From NCBI GenBank assembly GCA_017558825.1, contig JAFYTO010000007.1:1-64000 (forward strand): a stretch of DNA of 64,000 bases. The letters run 5' to 3'. Positions 18,001 through 26,273 of this stretch are shown piece by piece. This DNA comes from Clostridia bacterium (GTDB taxonomy: Bacteria > Bacillota > Clostridia > Christensenellales > Borkfalkiaceae). The notes under the pieces are model-generated. The model ran no database searches, had not been told where the DNA came from, and saw nothing but the letters and a program-made list of their open reading frames with translations. Position 1 is the stretch's first letter. The number at the start of each line of letters is the position of its first letter. The translations under genes were made by a program, and so were the position numbers.

Positions 18001-21000
18001 CCTGTGTAATTTACTTTTGTTAACTTACTGCAATCACAGAACGCACGTTCACCTATACTTGTTACGCTATTAGGTATAGTTACGCTTGTTAACGAGTCGC
18101 AATTTTCGAACGCACAAGAACCTATACTTGTTACGCTATTAGGTATTGTTATGCTTGTTAACGAGGTGCAATAATAGAACGCATTATCACCTATACTTGT
18201 TACGCCGTTTCCAATCGTTACGCTTGTTAATGAGTCGCAATTATAGAACGCAGAATTACCTATACTTGTTACGCTATTAGGTATTTCTATACTTGTAAGT
18301 GAAGTGCAATTATAGAACGCATAAATATTTATTTTTGTTGCTAAAGTTAATACCGCATCCGTTACCAATTCACCATTAATATATAAATTATAGGTAGTCT
18401 TACCTAAAGCATATCCTAGTCCATGTTCAGCCCATTCGTCTATTGTGCCTAAATAGTTTACTTTTGTTAATGCAGTATCTACAAATGCACTCCACTCTAT
18501 CTCCGTTACACAGTTAGAAATATTTACACTAATTAACGACTTACATCCATAAAATGCATATTTAGATATTCTTGTTGTTGTTATACTTGCTTCAGTTACA
18601 ATTTTATTATCTATATACAAATTTTCAGCATGACACAATGGATTTGAAGTAGAATTACCAAACTCTATTTGCACCCACTCATCTATCGTACCAGTATAAT
18701 AGACTTTCTCCAATTTTGAACAATTAACAAACATATCATTTCCTATACCAGATATGTTATTACCAAATGTTATACTTTTTAAATTAGAACAATGTGCAAA
18801 TGCCGCGTAACCTATCTTTTTCAAAGAATTTGGTAATACTATTTTTTCTATTGCGGAATAATAAAAGGCATAAGCACCTATACTTGTTGCCTCATTTGGG
18901 ATTCTTATATTTCTAGCACTGCAACCATAAAACGCAGAAGACTCTATGCTAGTAATTGTTTTTGGAAGAACAATTTCTGATATATTTTTTACATTTTTAA
19001 ATGCTTCACTACCTATTGACGTTACAGGATATCCATTGTATGAACTTGCAACAACAATGTTTGTATCTGTACAAGTCCCAATACCTGATAAATATGCAGA
19101 TACACCATCCCAGCTAGTATAATACTTTAAGCCTGCACTACCTTCTAACGATGTGCAAATAGAGCAAACGCCATCAACAAAAGTATGCTCTTTCAATTTT
19201 ATAGTGTTTTCATAATCATAATCACAAACAGAACAAGTTTTGTGTTGTTTACCAAAAGAAGAACAGGTACTATCTATATCAATTACCCAATCTTCATAAG
19301 TATGTCCTGTTGAAGAAACTGTTCCTGTTGCAACGTAATCGCAAGCAGTACAATCTCTATGTTTTGTTCCTGACTCGGTGCAAGTAGGTGCTATATCTGT
19401 TATCCATTCGCCATAAGTATGTCCTGTTGAAGAAATCGTTCCAGTTGAAACGTAATCACAAACAGTGCAATCCCTATGTTTTGTTCCTGACTCGGTGCAA
19501 GTAGGTGCTATGTCTGTTACCCATTCTCCATAGGTATGACCTGTTGCTTTAATTTCAACATACGTAGTATAATCACATCTGCTACAACTTGTATACATTT
19601 CCCAACCTACTTCCGTACATGTAGGCTCTTGGGCGTTGTGATTTACATAATCATGACCAACATGCTCAACTAAAAGTGTATTACATGCCGTACAATAAAT
19701 ATCCGTTTCACAAAGAGGTTGGATTTGAGATATATCTGTACAATCATATCCTTCTGCCACTAAGATTTCTATGTAAGCACAATCTTCACCACTTGATTGG
19801 CTTCCATCTTTCGAGTATGTAAATATTAAAACATCACCAGTTTTCAATTCTTGCTCAACTTCAGTCCAAGTTGATTTTATACCAGATGAAACCAATATCT
19901 GTGTAGAATTAAGTTTTACAATTAACTTATCATAGTTGCTTTCAGATGAAGTTTTGTGTTTAAAAACAAAAGTAAAATCACATAATGCTTTAATCGTATA
20001 AGTAGAAGATGAATTATGTCCTTTATTCGTAGAAACGATAACGTTCTCGTTTTTATCCCACTCATAATTAGCATCGTTGATACTTTCATAATATGACACA
20101 ATGTGTTTAGCTTGAATAACAACATTATTAACAATAGTTTCGCCTTGTGAATCAGAAAAATTATTACCGCAACTTGAACAAGACCAATATTCAATGCTTC
20201 CATCTGTTGAACAATCTGCTGCAATTTGTTCGTGGTGAGTAAGAATGTGACTTAGTTTGCCAACATAATTCGCAATATAACTATCGTTACAATGACAAGT
20301 GTATGTGGTATAACCTTGTTCCGTACACGTAGGTGCTGTTATAGCAGCATTATAATCATGACCATTTGCTTCACCATATTCGGTTGAACATACAGAACAT
20401 TTTGCTTTTTGCGTACAAGTAGCAGTGCCGCCTTTATGATTTTCTTTTATTTCATAAGCACCACAAGTACATTCGTACCAGTGTTGGGTTGTAGATTGTT
20501 TAAGTATGGTATAACTATGCGATTTTTTTGAACCATACTCAATTCCACAATCGTCACAAACTGCTTTTTCAGTACAAGTTGCGTTTCCTCCGTGATGTCC
20601 TTCTAAACCATCTTTGTCACCACAAGAGCACTCCCACCAATGTTCAGTAGCAGTTTTCTTTAACGTTTCATATTTGTGAGCATCTTTTGCAATTACAACA
20701 CTCGTTTTATCAATAATTTCAGTTATTGCCGTATTATTAGTAAACCACTTACCACAAGAACAAGTGTAGTATTCGATGTTTCCTTCTTCAGTGCAAGATT
20801 GGGCCTTTGCATCTACCTTTGTTAAGTGCAATGTATGTACGTGACCTAATGCTGGGGTTATGACATAATTACATTCCGTGCATATTTGATCAGTTGTGTC
20901 AGTTGCCTCTGCCCCAGGTTTATGATTTTCTTTTATTTCATAAGCACCACAAGTACACTCATACCAGTGTTGCGTTGCAGATTGTTTTAGTATTGTATAA

Positions 21001-21737
21001 ATGTGGTTATCTTTTCCAATTACAACACTTTCTTTATCAGTTATTTCAGTAGTTGCAGTATCATTTGTAAACCACCTACCACAAGAACAAGTGTAATATT
21101 CAATATTACCCTCTTCCGTACAAGATTGTGGCTTCGCATCTACCTTTGTTAAGTGCAATGTATGTACGTGACCTAATGCTGGGGTTATAACGTAACCACA
21201 TTCCGTGCACTTTTGATCGGTTGTTTCAGTTGCTTCTACACCAGGGTTGTGGTTTTCTACATTGATTTTATCTCCGCAAGTACATTCATTCCAGTGTTGT
21301 GTTGCTGATTGTTTAAGTATAGTATAACTGTGTGGTGTTGTTGTGCCATACTCAATTCCACAATTGTCACAAACTGCTTTTTCCGTGCAGATTGCCGTTC
21401 CACCAGAACAAGTTGCGATTATGGTATGACTATTATCATTAGCACAAGTTTTTTTATGCTGACCGTTACCGATTGAAACCCAAGAGCCATAAGTGTGACC
21501 AAGGGCAGAGCCGTTTTCAAACGTTTTCGTTCCCTTTTCTCCACAAGAGCAAGAAAAATAATATTCTGCTTTATCTTCGCATGTTGCATCACTTGCCTTA
21601 AAAGTATCGTTTACTATTTGTTTGTCGTAAACGTGCGTGTGCGGTGACTCATTTTCACTGCAAGCAGTAAGTGAAAGCATGCTTAGTGCAAACGTCATTA
21701 AGCATACAATACTTAATAAAAAGCGACTTTTCCTCAT
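15069..21737 (-). CDS. Giant BspA-like leucine-rich-repeat lipoprotein
   Basis: 2222 residues from the ATG at 21737, with GGAGG upstream; a TTG at 21752 in the same frame lies in that RBS and is rejected. Signal peptide with lipobox SLTAC near residue 26. Residues about 30-860 are Cys- and His-rich modules of the type HTYGEWVTDIAPTCTESGTK with paired CxxC, probably small ribbon folds. Residues about 890-2222 are LRR_5 (BspA/Treponema pallidum type) repeats such as SVTSIGSYAFYNCNSLTSV, broken by degenerate spacer modules (TIDEWVQIEF). Surface adhesion or ligand binding is likely from the family. No LPXTG; no catalytic motif. Confidence 0.92.
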   Translation of the reverse strand: MRKSRFLLSIVCLMTFALSMLSLTACSENESPHTHVYDKQIVNDTFKASDATCEDKAEYYFSCSCGEKGTKTFENGSALGHTYGSWVSIGNGQHKKTCANDNSHTIIATCSGGTAICTEKAVCDNCGIEYGTTTPHSYTILKQSATQHWNECTCGDKINVENHNPGVEATETTDQKCTECGYVITPALGHVHTLHLTKVDAKPQSCTEEGNIEYYTCSCGRWFTNDTATTEITDKESVVIGKDNHIYTILKQSATQHWYECTCGAYEIKENHKPGAEATDTTDQICTECNYVITPALGHVHTLHLTKVDAKAQSCTEEGNIEYYTCSCGKWFTNNTAITEIIDKTSVVIAKDAHKYETLKKTATEHWWECSCGDKDGLEGHHGGNATCTEKAVCDDCGIEYGSKKSHSYTILKQSTTQHWYECTCGAYEIKENHKGGTATCTQKAKCSVCSTEYGEANGHDYNAAITAPTCTEQGYTTYTCHCNDSYIANYVGKLSHILTHHEQIAADCSTDGSIEYWSCSSCGNNFSDSQGETIVNNVVIQAKHIVSYYESINDANYEWDKNENVIVSTNKGHNSSSTYTIKALCDFTFVFKHKTSSESNYDKLIVKLNSTQILVSSGIKSTWTEVEQELKTGDVLIFTYSKDGSQSSGEDCAYIEILVAEGYDCTDISQIQPLCETDIYCTACNTLLVEHVGHDYVNHNAQEPTCTEVGWEMYTSCSRCDYTTYVEIKATGHTYGEWVTDIAPTCTESGTKHRDCTVCDYVSTGTISSTGHTYGEWITDIAPTCTESGTKHRDCTACDYVATGTVSSTGHTYEDWVIDIDSTCSSFGKQHKTCSVCDYDYENTIKLKEHTFVDGVCSICTSLEGSAGLKYYTSWDGVSAYLSGIGTCTDTNIVVASSYNGYPVTSIGSEAFKNVKNISEIVLPKTITSIESSAFYGCSARNIRIPNEATSIGAYAFYYSAIEKIVLPNSLKKIGYAAFAHCSNLKSITFGNNISGIGNDMFVNCSKLEKVYYTGTIDEWVQIEFGNSTSNPLCHAENLYIDNKIVTEASITTTRISKYAFYGCKSLISVNISNCVTEIEWSAFVDTALTKVNYLGTIDEWAEHGLGYALGKTTYNLYINGELVTDAVLTLATKINIYAFYNCTSLTSIEIPNSVTSIGNSAFYNCDSLTSVTIGNGVTSIGDNAFYYCTSLTSITIPNSVTSIGSCAFENCDSLTSVTIPNSVTSIGERAFCDCSKLTKVNYTGTIDQWAQIEFGDYYANPSYYAENLYINDVLVTQVVLTTATQISDYAFKDCNSLTSIEIPSSVISIDSGAFRGCTSLESITVAEDNKNYKSIDGNLYSKDGKTLIQYARGKTDTSFEISNDVTRIGEYAFYNCNSLTCVKIPNSVTSIGSYAFRGCKSLTSVIIGNGVTSIGNYAFSNCNSLTRVEIPSSVTSIGSSAFSDCSSLTSITIPNSVTSIGYDCFKNCTVLTIYCESENKPSGWSRDWNGGNCPVVWDCSYNCIANNEYIYIEVGGIRYGIKEGAATVVRQISSISIAKIPSCIVYEGFIYDVTSIGENAFYGCSSLTSIEIPSSVMSIGSYAFYNCVSLTSIEIPSSVMSIGSYAFYNCNSLTCVKIPNSVTSIGDYAFYYCTSLTIYCEAENKPSAWLSRWNASGGPGQSYCPIVWDCIYNDIANDKYIYTVVDGIRFGIKDGVATVVRTRKISTANIPSIIMYKGVNYSVTSIGSQAFYGRSSLTSISIPDSVTSIGSQAFYGCTSLTSIEIPSSVTRIGSQAFYGCSSLTSIKTAEDNPNYKDIDGNLYSKDGKTLIQYARGKTDTSFEISNDVTRIGSYAFYNCNSLTCVKIPNSVTRIDGYAFYNCNSLTSVTIGNGVTSIGAYAFRGCDGLTEVYYLGTIDEWVEIEFIYGGDANPLYDAKRLYINNNIVTEAIITTATEINYGVFGCYNLLERVVIGDSVTSIGDYAFSGCNSLTSVTIGDGVTSIGSGAFSECTHLANVNYLGTMDNWVQIEFDGPVLCPISELYIDGVVVTDVVLLTATKIADYAFYNYKGASIKIGSTVTNIGAHAFSYCSAEIIWESNSSIKQIGGASFEDYQGINITIPDSVTRIGSGAFKDCNLLESVAFGKNSQLVEIGWGVFENCDSLTAIVIPSSVTSIDDGTFCGCDLLESVTFSDTSTWFRTTNAYNWQNKTGGTITNVDDAYTNATYFISTYSDYYWYKL

Positions 21738-21783
21738 TGATAAAACCTCCAAGCATAAAATGTATTTTTGATTGTGCTTTTTA

Positions 21784-21806
21784 CCATAGATTATTCTAAT
21801 CTATGG
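21784..21806 (-). promoter_or_regulatory. 5'-leader hairpin of the LRR mRNA
   Basis: CCATAGATTA and TAATCTATGG form a perfect 10-bp stem with a 3-base loop, starting about four bases after the expected transcription start. It may stabilise the very long mRNA or act as an operator. Confidence 0.65.
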
Positions 21807-21810
21807 AACT

Positions 21811-21839
21811 ATTTTAAATACTTTATATAAAAAAGTCAA
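21811..21839 (-). promoter_or_regulatory. Promoter of the giant LRR gene
   Basis: TTGACT (21834-21839), 17 bases, TAAAAT (21811-21816). Confidence 0.75.
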
Positions 21840-22057
21840 TCATATTTATATCTGTACCCGAAAACCGATGCTAAAAAATTACTATTAATAAGAATCTTAT
21901 GAATTTTTTATAAATTTTCTACGCGGATTAGTTTATTCTATGTAGAAAACGGCGAGCGATTGAACCACGTACCCCGGTTCAATTCCTGTTTATCACAAAA
22001 AAAGCTTGCAAGGACAAAAATTATCCCTGCAAACCTACTTTTAAGCTAATAAATTTA
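21840..22057. other. Gene-free stretch with tRNA-like fragment
   Basis: Contains, on the plus strand near 21973-21996, GGTTCAATTCCTGTTTATCA, which looks like the T-arm and 3' acceptor end of a decayed tRNA. The remainder is AT-rich with no gene seen. Confidence 0.4.
21994..22032 (-). terminator. Terminator-like hairpin
   Basis: On the minus strand TTGCAGGGA and TCCTTGCAA pair (one mismatch) and are followed by GC and seven T. It would stop transcripts arriving from the tRNA-Leu side. Confidence 0.6.
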
Positions 22058-22185
22058 ATGAAATCCTGCTTTGCAGGATGAAATCTAAGCATCGCTTAGA
22101 TGAAATCTTAAGTAAACTTAAGATGAAATCAAATCCGCCTCTCTTTAACCTTGCGAAGCAAGATTTCATCGCGTAGCGATTTCAT
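22058..22185. repeat. Hairpin array with ATGAAAT separators
   Basis: Five small palindromes of different sequence, separated by one heptamer. ATGAAAT occurs at 22058, 22078, 22100 and 22123 around the stems CCTGC/GCAGG, CTAAGC/GCTTAG and CTTAAG/CTTAAG. Its reverse, ATTTCAT, occurs at 22163 and 22179 around CTTGC/GCAAG and TCGC/GCGA. The orientation flips in the middle. A larger inverted pair, AAATCCGCCT (22131) and AGGCGGATTT (22211), overlaps the right half. Family not recognised. Confidence 0.75.
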
Positions 22186-22229
22186 CCACGAAAAGGATTT
22201 ATTCCGACGCAGGCGGATTTAGTTAAAAA

Positions 22230-22266
22230 AGACTGCAATTTTGCATCAAAATTACAGTCTTTTTTT
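22230..22266. terminator. Bidirectional terminator
   Basis: AGACTGCAATTTT (22230-22242) and AAAATTACAGTCT (22248-22260) form a 13-bp stem with one mismatch, with A and T runs on either side. Confidence 0.8.
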
Positions 22267-22282
22267 GGTGCGGATAACAGGA
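22261..22282. repeat. Partial duplicate of the tRNA-Leu 3' end
   Basis: 22 bases identical to 22386-22407, which covers the CCA, discriminator and acceptor 3' strand of the tRNA-Leu gene. Near inverted copy at 22343-22355 (TTCCTACTTACCGCAC). Duplicated tRNA 3' ends are the usual sign of integration sites, but no integrase is nearby. Confidence 0.65.
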
Positions 22283-22354
22283 ATTTGCCGAAACCCCTAA
22301 AGGGGAACCCCTCGGCAATAACCACGAACCACGGCTCGCTTCCTACTTACCGCA

Positions 22355-22383
22355 CAAAAAAAGCACCCCTAAAATTGGGGTGC
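22355..22383 (-). terminator. Terminator after tRNA-Leu
   Basis: GCACCCC (22363-22369) and GGGGTGC (22377-22383) with T runs on both sides, eight bases after the tRNA CCA end on the minus strand. Confidence 0.85.
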
Positions 22384-22390
22384 GTTTTTT

Positions 22391-22473
22391 TGGTGCGGAT
22401 AACAGGATTTGAACCTGCACGGTCTCCCACAGGATTCTAAGTCCTGCGCGTCTGCCAGTTCCGCCATATCCGC
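22391..22473 (-). tRNA. tRNA-Leu (anticodon UAG)
   Basis: Acceptor stem GCGGATA with TATCCGC, anticodon arm CAGGA-CTTAGAA-TCCTG giving anticodon UAG, a long variable arm typical of leucine tRNA, T-arm with TTCAAAT, and an encoded CCA (22391-22393). Starts 30 bases after the mnmE stop on the same strand, so it is probably cotranscribed with mnmE. Confidence 0.95.
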
Positions 22474-22502
22474 TTATAACCGCTAATAAAAAGCGGTGTT
22501 TT

Positions 22503-23837
22503 TTATTTGCCAACGCAAAACTTTTTAAAGATTTCGTCAATAATTTCTTCACTTGCAGTTTTGCCTGTAATTTCGCCTAAACTATCCCACACTAACTTAA
22601 TATCTTCCGCAACCAAGTCAAGTGGAACTAAATTAAGGTTAGCAAGCGCTTCTAGCGTATGCTTTTTAGCCTTGTTTAATGCGTTAAAATGCCTTTCTTC
22701 AGTAATAAATTCGCCGTTTAAATCAATGCCCTCTTTAAAAGCGGAATTGAATAACGCCTCTTTTAATTCTTCTAAACCGTCACCCGTTTTTGCGGAAATG
22801 TTTAAACCGCCGTCAAATTTAGCGCCGTGAAGGTCCAATTTATTATAAACTTTTATAACTTCAGCAGTTTTAACTTCGCTTAAAATTTCTTCATCTTCTT
22901 TATCTAAATTAGCGCCGTCAAAAACAACTAAAGCAACGTCTGCACTCTTTAAGATTTTAGAAGATTTTTCTATGCCAAGTTTTTCAATTTCATCACTTGT
23001 AGAGCGTATGCCTGCCGTGTCGTAAAAATAAAAACTAATGCCGTTAATTTCAAGTTCGCCTTCAACAATATCACGCGTTGTACCTGCAACGGAAGAAACT
23101 ATGGCTTTATCATAGTTGAGTAGCATATTGAGTATTGAAGATTTGCCCGTATTAGGCTTTCCTACAATAGCAACTTTTACGCCGTTTTTAATTTTTGCAC
23201 CGCCGTCACACTTTTTAATTAGCGCGTCAACTTCGTTTAGCGTTTTTGTAAGCGCCCTTTCAACGTCTTCTATAGCGGTTGCTTGCAAGTCTTCTTCCGG
23301 ATAATCAATATCTGCATCAATGCTTGCTAAACAGTAAGTTAAATCATCTTGAAGTTGAAGAATTTTAGCATTTAACTTTTCTCTATATAAATTATAGCCA
23401 GCTTTAACACTTGCAACGCTTTCGCCGTTTATCATAGAAATTAAGCCCTCTGCTCCGTCAAGTGAAAGCTTGCCGTTTACAAACGCGCGCTTTGTAAACT
23501 CACCGCGAGTTGCAGGCACAGCGCCTAAAGCAAAAGTTCTTTTTAAAATACCCCTTGTAATAGCTAAACCGCCGTGACAGTGAAATTCAACCATATCTTC
23601 GCCAGTGTAACTTTTTGGCGCTTTAAAATAAACGGCCATTCCAAAATCGGTAAAGTTACCGCCGTCAATTTCGCCAACGTACATTTTATACGGCTCAAAA
23701 TTATTAACTTGTACGTTTTTAGAAAGCGGAGTAAACATTTTGCTTGCAAGTTCAAGCGCACCGCTTCCGCTAATTCTTATTATTGCAACACCACCAACAC
23801 CGTTTGCTGTGGCTATTGCAGATATGATTTCTTCCAT
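22503..23837 (-). CDS. mnmE: tRNA uridine-34 modification GTPase MnmE
   Basis: 444 residues, normal length. With MnmG it installs the cmnm5 group on wobble U34 of several tRNAs. N-terminal folate-binding domain (IATANGVGGVAIIRISG); G domain with P-loop GKPNTGKSS near residue 225, TTRD, DTAG and NKLD; the family's C-terminal C-x-G-K is present as CVGK. Third gene after proS and a membrane protein; followed directly by tRNA-Leu, a frequent client class of this pathway. Confidence 0.97.
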   Translation of the reverse strand: MEEIISAIATANGVGGVAIIRISGSGALELASKMFTPLSKNVQVNNFEPYKMYVGEIDGGNFTDFGMAVYFKAPKSYTGEDMVEFHCHGGLAITRGILKRTFALGAVPATRGEFTKRAFVNGKLSLDGAEGLISMINGESVASVKAGYNLYREKLNAKILQLQDDLTYCLASIDADIDYPEEDLQATAIEDVERALTKTLNEVDALIKKCDGGAKIKNGVKVAIVGKPNTGKSSILNMLLNYDKAIVSSVAGTTRDIVEGELEINGISFYFYDTAGIRSTSDEIEKLGIEKSSKILKSADVALVVFDGANLDKEDEEILSEVKTAEVIKVYNKLDLHGAKFDGGLNISAKTGDGLEELKEALFNSAFKEGIDLNGEFITEERHFNALNKAKKHTLEALANLNLVPLDLVAEDIKLVWDSLGEITGKTASEEIIDEIFKKFCVGK

Positions 23838-23851
23838 AACTATTCTATTCT

Positions 23852-24613
23852 TTAATTAAAAAAATTATCGCTATTGTTGTCGTCTTTATTCTCAAATTCA
23901 GGGAACGGGTCTTCAGGTTGTTTAGGTGCTTCGCCACTGTTTGGCGCTTGAGTATTATCTGGCCTATAAACGTAATAACCGCCACCATAATAAGAGCGTT
24001 GTTGTGCGCGCAAATAGTCTTCATAACTAAATGGCTTGTTTTTTCTTGAAACAAAAAGTAATATGCCAAAAATATTATCTAGGAAAATAGAAATTATGGC
24101 ATAAGCAAACGCCCTTTGTGGATTGTACTTTCTAAACGTTAAGAATACAAGGCTTACGTAGAAGAAAATATAAACAATATCAACGCCCATACTTAAAAAG
24201 CTAACAATAGTATAAAGCCAACCCTCGCCGTTTGCCCAATTTTCAACAAATTTTGAAGTGTATTCTACTGTGTAACCAAAACTTTCAAGATAGTAACTGA
24301 TATTTCCAAGACTTAATAAGGTATTTAAAACGAATTGTACACCCGATATAATTGCCACCCATAAGCCAACATTTTTAATAGGCTTGCCCCAAACTATAGC
24401 TTTGCCTAAAACTTTGCCAAGTAAATAAAAGTTAGCAAAAGGCACAAAAGAAAGCCATAATTTTTTTAAGCCGTTTTGCTTTGCCATATAACGTATAGCC
24501 AAACCTTTAAACACAAAGCAAACAATTGTAAATAATATTCCAATAATTTCTCCCACTAGATAAGCAATCGTATAGTCTGTACTAGCAAGTTCCATCAACA
24601 TTGTTTCTAACAT
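23852..24613 (-). CDS. Unknown multi-pass membrane protein
   Basis: 253 residues; family not recognised. About five hydrophobic segments (residues roughly 15-35, 45-60, 85-105, 130-165, 175-200). The C-terminal 55 residues are polar and Pro/Asp/Asn-rich (APKQPEDPFPEFENKDD), likely disordered in the cytoplasm. A Tyr-rich patch (YYGGGYYVYRP) links the two. AAGGTG precedes the ATG. Lies 12 bases after proS and 14 before mnmE, so it is in their operon. Confidence 0.8.
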   Translation of the reverse strand: MLETMLMELASTDYTIAYLVGEIIGILFTIVCFVFKGLAIRYMAKQNGLKKLWLSFVPFANFYLLGKVLGKAIVWGKPIKNVGLWVAIISGVQFVLNTLLSLGNISYYLESFGYTVEYTSKFVENWANGEGWLYTIVSFLSMGVDIVYIFFYVSLVFLTFRKYNPQRAFAYAIISIFLDNIFGILLFVSRKNKPFSYEDYLRAQQRSYYGGGYYVYRPDNTQAPNSGEAPKQPEDPFPEFENKDDNNSDNFFN

Positions 24614-24625
24614 TTTTCACCTTTT

Positions 24626-26056
24626 TTAATAAGCTCTAGCAAAAACAACTATTTTTTGAGCTTTTTTACCGCATACTGCGCAATTTTTATTATCGGCACA
24701 ATCTTCACTAATTATTCTTGCAGACGCTTGTGAGAATTCTTTAATAGCATCTTCACACGCTCTATCGCCACACCATGGCGCTTTAACAAAGTTCTTAGTT
24801 TCAACCGCTTCTAAAATTTCTTCCAAGTTGCTTGCCCATTTAATTTTAGCATCGCGCCTTTCTCTTGATTTTGTAAGCATTTCCTTTTGAACAACGTCAA
24901 GCAATTCTTTAATACCGTCAACGTCACCTAAAGCGTACTCTTGTTTAACAAGAGTATCTCTACGCATTACCATCATTTTGCCGTTTTCAATATCGCGTGG
25001 GCCAACTTCAATTCTAACAGGAACACCTTTCATTTCCCACTCGTTAAACTTCCAACCAGGCGTAGCGTCACGCTTGTCAAGTTCAACTCTTAAGCCTGCA
25101 TCTTCAAACATATTGCAAAGTTCTTGCGCTTTTTCTAAAACGCCTTCTTTATGCATACATACAGGAATTATTACAACTTGAATTGGCGCAACAACAGGTG
25201 GAATTACTAAACCCCTTTGGTCGCCGTGTGCCATAATTAACGCACCTATAAGCCTTGTTGAAACGCCCCAAGAAGTAGAGTAGCCGTATTTTAAAGCCCC
25301 GTCTTTATCAAGGAACTTCATATTAAATGATTTTGCAAAGTTTTGACCTAAATAGTGTGAAGTGCCGGCTTGTAAACTCTTACCGTCAAGCATCATTGCT
25401 TCCATACCGTAAGTAGCCACCGCACCAGCAAATTTTTCTTTGTCAGTTTTTCTACCAGTTAAAACAGGTATTGCTAAGCAATTTTCCGCAAAATCTTTAT
25501 AAACGTTAAGCATTTCTTGCGTCTTTTCTTCCGCTTCTTCATGGCTTGCGTGAACGGTGTGGCCTTCTTGCCATAAAAACTCGCTCGTTCTTAAAAATGG
25601 ACGAGTAGTCTTTTCCCAACGCATAACGTTTGCCCATTGGTTAATAATGATAGGCAAATCACGATAGCTTTCCATCCACTTTGCGTACATATCGCAAATG
25701 ATAGTTTCGCTTGTTGGTCTAATAATTAACGGCTCTTGAAGTTTAGCTCCGCCAGCGTGAGTAACTACCGCAACTTCTGGCGCAAACCCCTCAACGTGCT
25801 CGGCTTCCTTTTTTAAATAACTTTCAGGAATTAAAAGTGGAAAATAAGCGTTTTTTGCGCCAGCTTTTTTAAACCTTTTATTAAGCTCGCTTTGAATATT
25901 TTCCCAAATAGCATAGCCGTAAGGTCTAATTACCATAGTGCCCTTAACCGGACCATAGTCAACAAGTTGAGTTTTTAAAATAACGTCTGTGTACCATTGT
26001 GGAAAATCTTGTTCTATATCTGCAATTTCTTTAACAAATTGATTGCCTTTTGCCAT
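24626..26056 (-). CDS. proS: Prolyl-tRNA synthetase (archaeal/eukaryal type)
   Basis: 476 residues, the length of the short type without the bacterial editing insertion. Class II motifs: motif 2 region MRWEKTTRPFLRTSEFLWQEG with HT following, motif 3 region with GDQRGLVIPP. C-terminal zinc-binding-like domain with CAVCGKKA and the characteristic final Tyr (VVFARAY). Charges tRNA-Pro. Many Clostridia carry this type. RBS GGAG precedes the ATG. Confidence 0.96.
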   Translation of the reverse strand: MAKGNQFVKEIADIEQDFPQWYTDVILKTQLVDYGPVKGTMVIRPYGYAIWENIQSELNKRFKKAGAKNAYFPLLIPESYLKKEAEHVEGFAPEVAVVTHAGGAKLQEPLIIRPTSETIICDMYAKWMESYRDLPIIINQWANVMRWEKTTRPFLRTSEFLWQEGHTVHASHEEAEEKTQEMLNVYKDFAENCLAIPVLTGRKTDKEKFAGAVATYGMEAMMLDGKSLQAGTSHYLGQNFAKSFNMKFLDKDGALKYGYSTSWGVSTRLIGALIMAHGDQRGLVIPPVVAPIQVVIIPVCMHKEGVLEKAQELCNMFEDAGLRVELDKRDATPGWKFNEWEMKGVPVRIEVGPRDIENGKMMVMRRDTLVKQEYALGDVDGIKELLDVVQKEMLTKSRERRDAKIKWASNLEEILEAVETKNFVKAPWCGDRACEDAIKEFSQASARIISEDCADNKNCAVCGKKAQKIVVFARAY

Positions 26057-26100
26057 TTTTATTTCTCCGTTAAATAAAATAATATGTGAAATGTAAATAT

Positions 26101-26129
26101 ATTATACTTATAACTTTTGTAAAAGTAAA
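26101..26129 (-). promoter_or_regulatory. Promoter of the proS operon
   Basis: TTTACT (26124-26129), 17 bases, TATAAT (26101-26106), 45 bases before the proS ATG. Confidence 0.7.
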
Positions 26130-26211
26130 GCGTTTTGTTTGATTGAAGCGTAAACTTTAGCGATACACGCCTAAAATTTTATTTATTTTTTATTTTTTTG
26201 CATTTTTATGC

Positions 26212-26240
26212 TTTATTTTGTTAAAAAAGTGTGCTACAAT
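26212..26240 (+). promoter_or_regulatory. Probable tkt promoter
   Basis: TACAAT at 26235-26240 with a poor -35 (TTTATT) 17 bases upstream. The -10 position fits the tkt start at 26274. Confidence 0.4.
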
Positions 26241-26273
26241 ATATAAAATAAAAATTTATTTAAGGAGTTTTTT

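Noticed and set aside
22058..22185. CRISPR array
   Set aside because: The heptamer repeats are too short and the intervening segments are palindromes, with orientation reversed half-way.
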